Part shown: positions 27,481-36,081 of the stretch, piece by piece
Layout: every line of letters starts with the position of its first letter
Position numbering within the stretch: position 1 is the stretch's first letter
NCBI RefSeq assembly: GCF_029525555.1
Contig: NZ_JAPDHZ010000003.1
Coordinates: 1,612,001 to 1,676,000, forward strand
Length of the DNA: 64,000 nt
DNA from: Cohnella ginsengisoli
Lineage (GTDB): Bacteria; Bacillota; Bacilli; Paenibacillales; Paenibacillaceae
Direction: 5' to 3'
Notes under the pieces: model-generated
Databases searched by the model: none
What the model saw: the letters and a program-made list of their open reading frames with translations, nothing else
Told to the model about the DNA's origin: nothing
Position numbers and translations under genes: made by a program

Positions 27481-28493
27481 CCAAGCTGCGCCTCCTGTTC
27501 TATCGTTAGAAAAATCTTCGCGATCTTGCCCGGCCCGCCGATCAGCTTCTCGAAGGCGGCGCCGCCTTCGGCAAGCGAAGTCGTCTCCGTCCAGGGCAGC
27601 AGGTTGATCCGCCCCTGCCCGATCCAGCGCAGCGCCGTCTCGAAGTCGTCGCGCGAGTAGGCGAATGCGCCCTTCGTGCCGATCTCGGCGCGGATCATGT
27701 CATTGACCGGCAGCCGGCTGTCCGCTTCGTGCAGTCCGGTGAAGACGACCGTCCCTCCCGGACGCGCGGCCGCCGCGCTCCGCTGCCGCGTCGCCTCCGC
27801 GCCGACGGCGTCGATGACCGCGTCGAACCCTTCGCCGATCCCGTCCGGCAGGTCGTCCAGGCTCGTCACCGCGATGCCGCCCAGCTCGCGGGCGATCTCG
27901 AGCCGCGACGCGTTCAGATCGACGACGACCGCATCGCGGACGCCGTACGCGGACGCCGCCTGGAGCGCGAACAGTCCGATCGGACCCGCGCCATAGATAA
28001 GCAGCCGGTCCGTCGGCGCGAGCCCGAGCAGGCGGCAGACGTGGATCGCGCACGCGTACGGCTCGGCCAGCGCGCCCTCCGCGAACGAGACATGGTCGTC
28101 CAGCCGGTATACGTTCCGCGCCGGCACCGCCGCGAACTCCGCGAACGCGCCCGGCCGGTGCGCGCCGAGCAGCTGGCGTGCGCCGCACAGCTGCGACGCC
28201 CCGTTCAGGCAGTACCGGCATTCGCCGCAGGTGACCAGCGGATTCGCCGTCACCCGATCGCCGACCTGGAAGCCGGCCGCCCGCTCGCCGACCTGCGCGA
28301 TCGTGCCCGCAAACTCGTGCCCCATGATCAGCGGCGGCTTGCGCAGCGAATTGTGCCCGAGATACCCGCCCAGCTCGGAGCCGCAGATGCCCGCGTGCGA
28401 CACGCGCACGAGCACCTCGTCCGGCTGCAGCGCCGGCAGCGGGACTTCCCTCACGTTCATCGTGCGCGGTCCTTCATAGACTAGCGCCTTCAT
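27477..28493 (-). CDS. Zinc-dependent medium-chain dehydrogenase
   Basis: 338 residues, intact. The catalytic zinc site is CGSELGGYLGHN / GHEFAG, the structural zinc loop is CGECRYCLNGASQLC near residues 92-106, and the nucleotide fold is LLIYGAGPIGLFALQ. Such enzymes oxidise polyols or sugars, often at C1. It overlaps the FAH gene and follows the dehydratase gene by 13 bp. It may catalyse the first oxidation of the sugar to its lactone. Confidence 0.87.
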   Translation of the reverse strand: MKALVYEGPRTMNVREVPLPALQPDEVLVRVSHAGICGSELGGYLGHNSLRKPPLIMGHEFAGTIAQVGERAAGFQVGDRVTANPLVTCGECRYCLNGASQLCGARQLLGAHRPGAFAEFAAVPARNVYRLDDHVSFAEGALAEPYACAIHVCRLLGLAPTDRLLIYGAGPIGLFALQAASAYGVRDAVVVDLNASRLEIARELGGIAVTSLDDLPDGIGEGFDAVIDAVGAEATRQRSAAAARPGGTVVFTGLHEADSRLPVNDMIRAEIGTKGAFAYSRDDFETALRWIGQGRINLLPWTETTSLAEGGAAFEKLIGGPGKIAKIFLTIEQEAQLG

Positions 28494-28506
28494 GCCTGTT
28501 CCCTCC

Positions 28507-29658
28507 TCACGATTCGACCGGCTCCCGCTTCTCCCAGCCCTGCTTGAACAGCGGCAGCCAGTGACCCGGCGCGTACGGATACTTGGCGGCTTCCTCCAAG
28601 TTGAACTCGACGCCGAGACCCGGCCGTTCGGGCGGTTGGAGATAGCCGTCCACGACCTTGAACGGCGGGCTGAAGATGTCCTGGGCCCACGAGTGGTTGA
28701 AGTCGTCGAAAATCTCGTGAATGAAAAAGTTCGGCGTCGCCATATTCAGGTGGGAGCAGACGATCGAGCAGATCGGGCCTTGGGCGCTATGCGGCGCGGT
28801 AACGCCATTGTGCGCGTGGACCATGCCGGCGATCTGCTTGGAGGCGGTCAGGCCGAGAAACTGCGGTTCGAGCTGGATGATATGGACCGCGTCGTGCTTC
28901 AGCAGCTCGGCGAACTGCTCGCGGTTGTAGTAGTCTTCGCCGCAGGCGATCGGCACCGGGCTGCGCTTCGCCACTTCGACGACCGACGAGACGCGGGACG
29001 GCGGCACCGGCGCTTCGAACCAGGTCGGGCTGTAGGGCGCCATCGCTTCGGCGAACTGCAGGGCGGTATGCACGCTGAACCGGTTGTGCCCCTCGATGAG
29101 GATGTCGACGTCCGGCCCGACCGCCTGGCGGACGGCGGCGATGTTGCGGACGGCGTTCGCAAAATCGGCCCGCTCGACGGTGCGCCAGGCCGCGCCGAAC
29201 GGATCGAACTTCAGCGCCGTATAGCCCTTTTCGACGACTTCCTTCGCCTGGTTGTAGAAGCTCTCTTCGTCGTTGCCGCCGCGGTACCAGCCGTTGGCGT
29301 AGCAGCGCAGCTTGTCGTGGCACCTGCCGCCGAGCAGCTTGTAGATCGGCTGTTTGGTCGCCTTGCCCATGATGTCCCAGCACGCGGTCTCGATCGCCGC
29401 CAGCGCGGAGCCTTGCACTTGCCCGCCGTCCGAATAGACGTCGCGGATCAGCTTGAGCGAGATCGTCTCCACGTCGAAAGGATCCATGCCCAGCACGAGA
29501 TGCTTCAGCTCGTGAATCGCGGCTTCGACCGTTTTGGCCAGCCCGTTCAGCGTGCCTTCCCCTAGGCCGGTCAATCCCTCGTCCGTATCCAATTGCACGA
29601 ACAGCCAGTTTTTCCACGGGTTCCCCACGATATAAGTGCGCACGTCCGTAATTTTCAT
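28507..29658 (-). CDS. Enolase-superfamily sugar-acid dehydratase
   Basis: 383 residues, mandelate racemase/muconate lactonising type. The metal ligands are in VDILIEGHNRFS, PTWFEAPVPP and IACGEDYYNRE, and a C-terminal catalytic His sits in GVTAPHSAQGPI. The second beta strand has TALKFDPFG, a Lys-x-Asp arrangement seen in some aldonate dehydratases. The likely reaction is dehydration of an aldonate to the 2-keto-3-deoxy acid. The exact sugar (fuconate, rhamnonate, galactonate or gluconate type) cannot be read from sequence alone. It is the first gene of the four-gene operon, behind the putative GntR operator. Confidence 0.87.
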   Translation of the reverse strand: MKITDVRTYIVGNPWKNWLFVQLDTDEGLTGLGEGTLNGLAKTVEAAIHELKHLVLGMDPFDVETISLKLIRDVYSDGGQVQGSALAAIETACWDIMGKATKQPIYKLLGGRCHDKLRCYANGWYRGGNDEESFYNQAKEVVEKGYTALKFDPFGAAWRTVERADFANAVRNIAAVRQAVGPDVDILIEGHNRFSVHTALQFAEAMAPYSPTWFEAPVPPSRVSSVVEVAKRSPVPIACGEDYYNREQFAELLKHDAVHIIQLEPQFLGLTASKQIAGMVHAHNGVTAPHSAQGPICSIVCSHLNMATPNFFIHEIFDDFNHSWAQDIFSPPFKVVDGYLQPPERPGLGVEFNLEEAAKYPYAPGHWLPLFKQGWEKREPVES

Positions 29659-29728
29659 GCCGCTTAACCTCCGTCTGAAAAGGATGAGTTAAACGTAGCA
29701 CGGCGGAATTAGACGCTCAAGATGTCAC

Positions 29729-29740
29729 ACTTGTATACAT
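29729..29740. promoter_or_regulatory. Putative GntR operator, copy 1
   Basis: ACTTGTATACAT lies 71 bp upstream of the dehydratase start. The exact reverse complement occurs at 31120. The GTATAC core is typical of FadR-subfamily GntR sites. Confidence 0.5.
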
Positions 29741-29763
29741 CAATGGACCGGCGCATCGGCGCA

Positions 29764-30399
29764 TTAGAGCATGATCTGCTTCACGAATTCGATGTGGCCG
29801 CGAATCAGCCGTTCGGTGAGCGACGGATCGTCGCCGGCCAGCGCGTCCCGGATTTTCCGGTGCTCCTCCATACTCCCCCACAGCCGGCTTTTGTTTTTAT
29901 AAAACGTCGTCCGCACGGCCATCAAAAACTTGTCCTGTATCCGAGACATCGCGTCGGCGTATTCTTCGTTGGCCAGCCCGGCGATGATCGCTTCGTGGAA
30001 CTGCCGGTCCAGTTCGACATACCCGACGATGTCCTCGCGCTCCGCCGCCTCCGCCTGCCTGTCCAGATTGGCGTCCAGCCGCTCGAAAAAGGCCCGGTCC
30101 ATGTTGCCCGTCAGCCTGCAGACCGCGAACGTCTCGAGCGACAGCCGCAGTTCGTAGATGTCCATGATCTTCTTAAGCGAGATCTCCTGCACGACGAAGC
30201 CCTGGTTCGGCATCAGCTTCACCAGTCCCATCATCTCCAGACGGTCCAGCGCCGACCGGATCGGCGTCTTGCTCATCTGAAGCGTCTCGCTGAGACGCCG
30301 CTCCGACAGAAACGTTCCTCCGCCCCATTCTCCCTGGACGATCCGCTCTTTCATTTGCCGAAAAGCCTCGTCCCTCAATGTCATACCGTTCTCGGGCAT
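29764..30399 (-). CDS. GntR family regulator, FadR/FCD type
   Basis: 211 residues. The winged helix (LRDEAFRQMKERIVQGEWGG, LSERRLSETLQMSKTPIRSA) is followed by an all-helical FCD domain with the metal-binding pattern (YVELDRQFHEAI, then HRKI and RGHIEF). Regulators of this type release DNA on binding sugar acids. It lies upstream of and co-oriented with the dehydratase operon, and the ACTTGTATACAT site is between them. Confidence 0.88.
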   Translation of the reverse strand: MPENGMTLRDEAFRQMKERIVQGEWGGGTFLSERRLSETLQMSKTPIRSALDRLEMMGLVKLMPNQGFVVQEISLKKIMDIYELRLSLETFAVCRLTGNMDRAFFERLDANLDRQAEAAEREDIVGYVELDRQFHEAIIAGLANEEYADAMSRIQDKFLMAVRTTFYKNKSRLWGSMEEHRKIRDALAGDDPSLTERLIRGHIEFVKQIML

Positions 30400-30487
30400 C
30401 GTCTCTCGATCTTCCTTTCCGATTGCGCATGTTCTATGATTATCATACTCGATTCATCGAATCCCGCGAGAGAGAAGGACTTCACGA

Positions 30488-31117
30488 ATGGGCAAACCGA
30501 CCTTGCGCCAACAAGCTTACGCCCGCATTTTGGACATGATCGAAAACGGGGAATATCCCAAAGGCTCGGTCACTTCGGAGGTTCAGCTCGGGCGCCAGCT
30601 CGATATGAGCCGTACGCCGGTTCGCGCCGCGCTGCAGCAACTCGAGCTGGAAGGCTACGTGCGGATCGCCTCCAAGCACGGCGTGCTGATCCTCGACTCC
30701 TCGTCGCAGCGCGTGGGCGATTTGCTGGAGCTCATTGCCTCCATGGCGTTATTCGCCGTCAGCGCCGTTTTCCCTGCCGGGCAAGCGTCGCTGCAGGCTT
30801 GGTCTCGCGATAGATCGGAAGCGTACCGCGCCTTGTGCGACGGGGACCTTGAGAACCAGGGTGCCTTCGCCGCGTTCGAATTCGAGCTGCTGAACGGACT
30901 GATCCAGCGCTGCAATAATAGCGAGATGACAAAAGCTTTTCAAACGTACGCTTCCCGCCTGTTCTGGCATCGCAACGTCTGGAGGTGGCAGGCGCCTCAT
31001 GCAGGCCGGACCCGCGCGCAGGTGGCCAAGCTGATCGAGGCCGCCGCCGCGGGGCCGGAGTCGTTCCGGGAGGCGTTGTTCGACTACCTGCATACGCTCA
31101 AGCTGACGTGGCGGTAA
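30488..31117 (+). CDS. GntR family regulator, second copy
   Basis: 209 residues. The winged helix MGKPTLRQQAYARILDMIEN ... LGRQLDMSRTPVRAALQQLE is clear. The C-terminal part is helical but lacks the obvious FCD metal His pattern of its neighbour. It is divergent from the first GntR gene and 77 bp before the lactonase gene, with an operator copy right after its stop codon. It probably co-regulates the sugar-acid genes. Confidence 0.82.
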   Translation: MGKPTLRQQAYARILDMIENGEYPKGSVTSEVQLGRQLDMSRTPVRAALQQLELEGYVRIASKHGVLILDSSSQRVGDLLELIASMALFAVSAVFPAGQASLQAWSRDRSEAYRALCDGDLENQGAFAAFEFELLNGLIQRCNNSEMTKAFQTYASRLFWHRNVWRWQAPHAGRTRAQVAKLIEAAAAGPESFREALFDYLHTLKLTWR

Positions 31118-31119
31118 GC

Positions 31120-31131
31120 ATGTATACAAGT
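31120..31131. promoter_or_regulatory. Putative GntR operator, copy 2
   Basis: ATGTATACAAGT, the inverted twin of the site at 29729, located between the second GntR gene and the lactonase gene. Confidence 0.5.
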
Positions 31132-31194
31132 ATCGCGGCTTGAGCGAAACGCGGCGCGCATGTTACGTTAGATCGCGAATGGAGGTTCGATACG

Positions 31195-32088
31195 ATGGCA
31201 GCGGATTCGAAAATAAAGGTAGAGCTCGCCTGCGACGCGCAGGCGCAGCTGGGCGAAGGGCCCGTATGGGACGCGCGCGACAATAGCCTGTACTGGGTGG
31301 ACATTTTGTCCCATCGCGTGCATGTCCATCATCGGGAGGAGCCGGCGAGCGACGGCATGATCGAGCTGGCTCCCTATGTGAGTTCGATCGTGCCCCGGCG
31401 CTCGGGCGGGTTCGCGCTGACGCTGCAGGACGGCTTCTACGTCTGCGATTCGGCCGGCGGCGGGCTGACGCGTCTTGCGGAGGTCGAAGCGTCCGTGCCC
31501 GGCAACCGGTTCAACGACGGCAAATGCGATCCCGCCGGGCGCTTCGTGGCGGGCACAATGTCGATGAACGACGAGCCCGGCCGCGGCGCGCTGTACAGCC
31601 TGGACGCCGGACATGCCGTCGAGACGCTCGTCCAGGACGTCAGCATCTCGAACGGACTGGCCTGGTCCGGCGACGGCGCCACGATGTACTATATCGACAC
31701 GCCGACGCAGCGCGTGGTCGCCTTCGATTACGACACGGCGACGGGCGCCGTCGCGAATCGCCGCGTCGTCGTCGAGATGCCGACGGACGAGGGCTCGCCC
31801 GACGGCATGACCATCGACGCCGAGGGCATGCTGTGGATCGCCCATTGGGGCGGCTGGCAGGTGTCCCGATGGGATCCGGCGACCGGGGAAAAGCTGTTAT
31901 CCGTGCCGGTGCCCGCCTCGCAGGTGACCTCATGCGCGTTCGGCGGCGAGCGGCTGGACCGGCTGTACATCACGACGGCCCGCGTCGGCCTCGGCGAAGC
32001 CGAGCTGGCGGCGCAGCCGCACGCGGGCGGCCTCTTCTGCGCCGATGTCGGCGTGCGGGGGCTGCCTGCTGCGGAGTATGTCGGCTAA
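31195..32088 (+). CDS. SMP-30/gluconolactonase family protein
   Basis: 297 residues forming a six-bladed propeller. The metal site is complete: Glu in LGEGPVWDARD near residue 22, Asn in PGNRFNDGKCDP near residue 106, Asn in SISNGLAWSGDG near residue 152, and Asp in GSPDGMTIDAEG. Such enzymes hydrolyse aldonolactones. In this cluster it would open the lactone produced by the dehydrogenase and feed the dehydratase. The frame is intact. Confidence 0.9.
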   Translation: MAADSKIKVELACDAQAQLGEGPVWDARDNSLYWVDILSHRVHVHHREEPASDGMIELAPYVSSIVPRRSGGFALTLQDGFYVCDSAGGGLTRLAEVEASVPGNRFNDGKCDPAGRFVAGTMSMNDEPGRGALYSLDAGHAVETLVQDVSISNGLAWSGDGATMYYIDTPTQRVVAFDYDTATGAVANRRVVVEMPTDEGSPDGMTIDAEGMLWIAHWGGWQVSRWDPATGEKLLSVPVPASQVTSCAFGGERLDRLYITTARVGLGEAELAAQPHAGGLFCADVGVRGLPAAEYVG

Positions 32089-32104
32089 CCGGCCGGGACT
32101 TAAG

Positions 32105-32650
32105 AGCGATAACGACAAAATGACCGCTAGCTGTTGCGCATTCCGCTACCTCGGGGCGGATAATGGAAAAAAAATTTCTATTATTGCACCCAAACCAACG
32201 ACCTCGGGGCCGATAGAGGAAAAACGTTCCTCTATCGACTCCCAAAACAACTACCCTAGGGCCGATAGCGGAAGAAAGTTCCTCTATTGCCTCCCAAACC
32301 AACTACCCTAGGGCCGATAGCGGAAGAAAGTTCCTCTATTGCCTCCCAAACCAAATATCCTTGGCCGATAGCGGAAGAAAGTTTCACTATGACCTCACAA
32401 ACCAGCTACCCTGGGGCCGATAGCGGAAGAAAGTTCCTCTATTGCCTCCCAAACCAAATATCCTTGGCCGATAGCGGAAGAAAGTTCCTCTATCAACTCC
32501 CAAACCAACTACCCTAGGTCCGATAGCGGAAGAAAGTTCCTCTATCAACTGACAAACCAGCTACCTCGGGACCGATAGCGGAAGAAAGTTCCTCTATCGC
32601 CTTCCTAACCAGCTACCTTCAGGCCGATAGAGGAAGGTAGTTCCTCTATC
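32105..32650. repeat. 51-53-bp tandem array with GATAGCGGAA hairpins (about ten copies)
   Basis: Measured at GATA, units start at 32159, 32212, 32264, 32316, 32367, 32419, 32470, 32522, 32574 and 32626, with a degenerate one at 32108. Each unit has GATAGCGGAA - GAAAG - TTCCTCTATC, an inverted repeat, then CCAAACCAACTACC-like spacer. It fills the gap between two converging genes. The in-frame peptides through it are not convincing genes. Confidence 0.9.
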
Positions 32651-32702
32651 AACTGCACACGCGCTGCTCCGTGCCCCGGCTCCTCCCCAATTGCACGCCA
32701 AT

Positions 32703-32727
32703 AAGCCGCACGGTCATCCGTGCGGCT
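32703..32727. terminator. Hairpin after the DUF6259-like gene
   Basis: AGCCGCACGG - TCAT - CCGTGCGGCT perfect stem. Only a short T-rich stretch follows on the minus strand, so termination strength is uncertain. Confidence 0.55.
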
Positions 32728-32774
32728 CATCGGCATGCTATTTCTCAAACTTACCTGCTTACCCAACGTTTGCG

Positions 32775-35700
32775 CTAAGGCAACGCCTCCAGCTTCGGCT
32801 CCCCCCCAGAACGCCCAGTCGTAGCCGTAATCGCCCAGCGAGTCGGTAATCAAGGTGATGACGACGGTCTTGCCGGCGTAGGCGGAAAGCGAGACGCTGA
32901 ACGGCGTCCATGCGCCGCCGGGCTGCAGATCGTCGGCCCACAGCTCGCTACCGTTCACGGCGACGCGGAAGCCGACGCCCTGCGAATCCTCCGCGCCGTC
33001 CTTGATGCCCGCGAACCCGGTCAGCTTCGCGCCGCCCGAAGGCAGCGTCACGACGTAGTCGATGCGGGTCTGCCCATGCTGCGGCGGATGCGCGTCGAGC
33101 CCCTGCTTCTGCACGCCCAGCACGGCGCCGGTGCCGACCTTGCCTCCGAACGGATCCTGCGGCGGCGCCGTCGATCCGTCCTCGAACTGCAGATTCGAGT
33201 CGAACGCCTGCGCGGACAGCGACAGCGGGAGCTGCACGGTCCCGCCCGCGCTATAAATCAGATACACTTGATCCGTCGCGGGCGCCGTGATCTTGTAGCG
33301 GTTCGCGCCGAGCGACGTGTACGCCGCCAGTCCGGACGCCGAAGCCACCGACGCGAGCTGCCGCGGGCTGACGAGCGTCAGATCCACACTGCGAGCAGCG
33401 CCCGTCTGCGCCAGCGCGACATGCGGCGCCACCCAGACGGCGGAGTCGTTGTCGACCGTCGTGCCGGGATGCGTCTCCATGCGAATCGTAACCTCTTTAC
33501 CCTTGAACGAAGACAGATCCAGCGATACCGGCGTCGGCGTCGCGCTGTGGCTGAACTGCTCCTTGCTCAGCACCGGCCGCGTGGCGGCGGGCGCCGCCTT
33601 TTCCCAGGCATATACCTTAAACGTCACGCCGTCGCTGCTCGCCACGTTCACCTCCGAGCCGAGCTGGACGCCGGTCTCAAAGGTCGGCGTGCGGTCAGCG
33701 GGCAGCGTGACGTCGAACTCGAGCCACGTATGTCCGCCCTGCCACACGCCCGAGTACGGCGGATGCGCGAGAATGCGATCGCCCCAATGCTGCACGGTCC
33801 CGCCTTGCGCAAACGTATACGAGAATCCGTTCGTCGAGGAAAAGGCCGTTGCCGTCTGATGAACGGTACCGTCGGCGAGCTTCTCGCCCGCGCGGATCGG
33901 ACCGGCGTAGTTCATGAAGTCGACGGCCCCCGGCTGCTGCTGATCCTGCAGGGAGAGCACCGTGTGATTCGTATGGACCGCCACGGACTTCATCGCGACG
34001 TCCGCCGGCATCCCGTCGATGTGGAATGCGGTCTGGTCGCGCGGCAGATCAAGATACAGATACGTCTTGGCGGGGTTCAGGCCGAACAGCTTGGCGCTGT
34101 CATACAGATACCAGCCCGGAATCCGTCCGGGCAGCGTCACGCTGTCCGAGCCGTACAAGTACCGCAGCACGCCGACATCCCCGCCCGAGCTTCCGGCCCC
34201 GTAAGCGGTCAGCTTTTCTCCATAGGCATCCCGCTCGTACTTGGCCGACTTCCCGCTTGCCGTCTTGAAGGCGAACAGCGTATTGGCATCCCACTGGCCG
34301 AAGTCGAGCCGCGGCTTGTTGTCCTGGTACCAGCGCGCCTCCGCGAACAGCTGCGCCATGAGCGGCGACGGGTTCGCGACTTGCGCGTAGTTCGGCCGGG
34401 TCAGCATCGGAACGGCGCCGAGCCGGTTCTGGACGACCTTGTGCCAGGCGATGAAATAGTCCTCGGTCAGCGGATTCGCATGATCGGGATGTCCGTAGAT
34501 GGTCGTATAAGGCGCGAAGATGGCCGAGCTCGCCGGCACGACCTGGTCGATCTTGCTGTCGTCCCAGGTGCCGGTCTGCGAAAAAATGCCGTACGCGTGC
34601 CGCTGGGCAAACGATTCGTACCGGGTCGTGATCTCGTTGAGGCTCTCGCCGCCGAGCGCTACATTAGATGGAAGCTGCTCTCTCAGCTCGCGGTGCAGCG
34701 CGATGTTGCCCTGCAGCATGTTGCGGCCGTCGATGGCGCCATTGGCATCGTTGTACATGAGCAGCGACTGGTCGAGATGGATGCCGTCCGGATGGAGCGA
34801 CTGGACGAGCTGCGCCATCTTGCCGACGAACAGCGTCCGCCAAGCCTGCGAAGCCGGATTGATCTGCGCAAACTTGATGTGACTCGAACCCGCGGTATAT
34901 TCGGAGAAAACGGGCTGCAGCGAGAATGGATCCTTGACCTGATACGGCTGCATGGCCGCAAAGGCCGGATTGTTCGGGTCGACGCCGAAAATATTGACGT
35001 ACAGCATGACCTTGAAGCCGAGCGCCTGCGCCGCCTGAATCTTGGCCGCGATATCGGCCTTCGGCGTATAGTCCGGGAAGTCGACGTCGTACGGATCTTC
35101 GCGCCAGCCGGGCACGACGAGCAGCGTCTGCGATGGCTCCACCTCCTGCGCCAGCGCATTCAGCGTCTGCGCGTCCTCGAGATCCGTCAGCACGGTGAAC
35201 TGTACGTCCCTGGCCCATGCCGGCTGCAGCTTCGACAGCTTGGACAGGTCGAACTTTTTGTCCGCCCACGTCCGGTACAGCGTCGCCCCGTTCACCCAGT
35301 CTCCCGTATAAGCCTTCAGCCGCCAGCCGGTAGAGACGGCCTTGCGCACCTGGGCGAACGGCGCAGGGGCGTATGTCTCCACGCCGACGTAAAAGTTGCC
35401 GTTCTCGTGCTTCACGTGCAGCGACTTGAAAAACCGGGCGTCATCGTCGCCGTGGACGAGCATGCCGCCGCCATTGCCCTGGATGATAAACATCTGCGCT
35501 TCCCAGATGTTCGGGTAATCGAACTGCTGGAAGCCGTACGCCGCGTCCGGCGATTCGGCCGTGAGCCGGATGCCGCCCAGCACCGGCAGGATCAGGTCGT
35601 ACGTATCGGGGACGACCAGTCCCCACTGGACGCCCGAGATGCCGCCCGTCTGCGTCTCGGCGTTCTGGCTGACTGTGAGCGTGCCGTCGTACTTGGCCGC

Positions 35701-36046
35701 CACTGTTGTCTCGAGCTCGGCCAGGCTCTGGCCGCTGCCCCAGGTCTGCGCGTAGGTCGTATGTCCCTTCTTGACGGTCGCGGCGGAGACGGCCGTGTCG
35801 TTCCACAATCCGCTGCCGCCGCCCAGCGTCCGGTGCCGGATGCCGGTCAGCGCCGTACCGCTCCCCCTTGGCCAGCGTCACCGTGCCGTAGGTAAAATTC
35901 ACTGCGCCCGTCGAGGCGTTCAAGGTCACGGAAGGACCGTCGGCCGCGGCCGGACCTCCTCCCGCCAGCGCGCCGGCCCAGATCATAACGGCTGCCAGCC
36001 CCGCCATCATCGTCTTCTTCCACTTCCTGCTCCAACTTGCGTTCAT
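32775..36046 (-). CDS. Large secreted glycosidase-like protein, DUF6259 type (two frame breaks)
   Basis: About 1090 residues. The signal peptide is WKKTMMAGLAAVMIWAGALA, followed by AAADGPS. A central TIM-barrel-like part has LVVPGWREDPYDVDFPDY, FKVMLYVNIFGVDP and HPDGIHLDQSLLMYND, and C-terminal beta domains follow. This resembles the DUF6259 group of glycoside-hydrolase-like proteins, but activity is unproven. Frame breaks are at runs of C at 35863-35867 and 32801-32807. Repair gives LAKGSGTALTGIRHRTLGGG and a natural stop at 32775 (WGEPKLEALP). It is the last gene of the GH32/ABC operon, perhaps degrading the polymer outside the cell. Confidence 0.72.
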
Positions 36047-36081
36047 CGTCGCATCCCCTTCCGATCGTTGCTTTCCGAGCA

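Noticed and set aside
32287..32517. Frame with repeated peptide GADSGRKFLYCLPNQ
   Set aside because: It arises from the 52-bp hairpin array; the frame is kept only by chance spacing and ends without any conserved sequence.
33076..35895. 939-codon open frame opposite the DUF6259-like gene
   Set aside because: Arg-rich composition and no motif; the minus-strand protein has a signal peptide, domains and a ribosome site.
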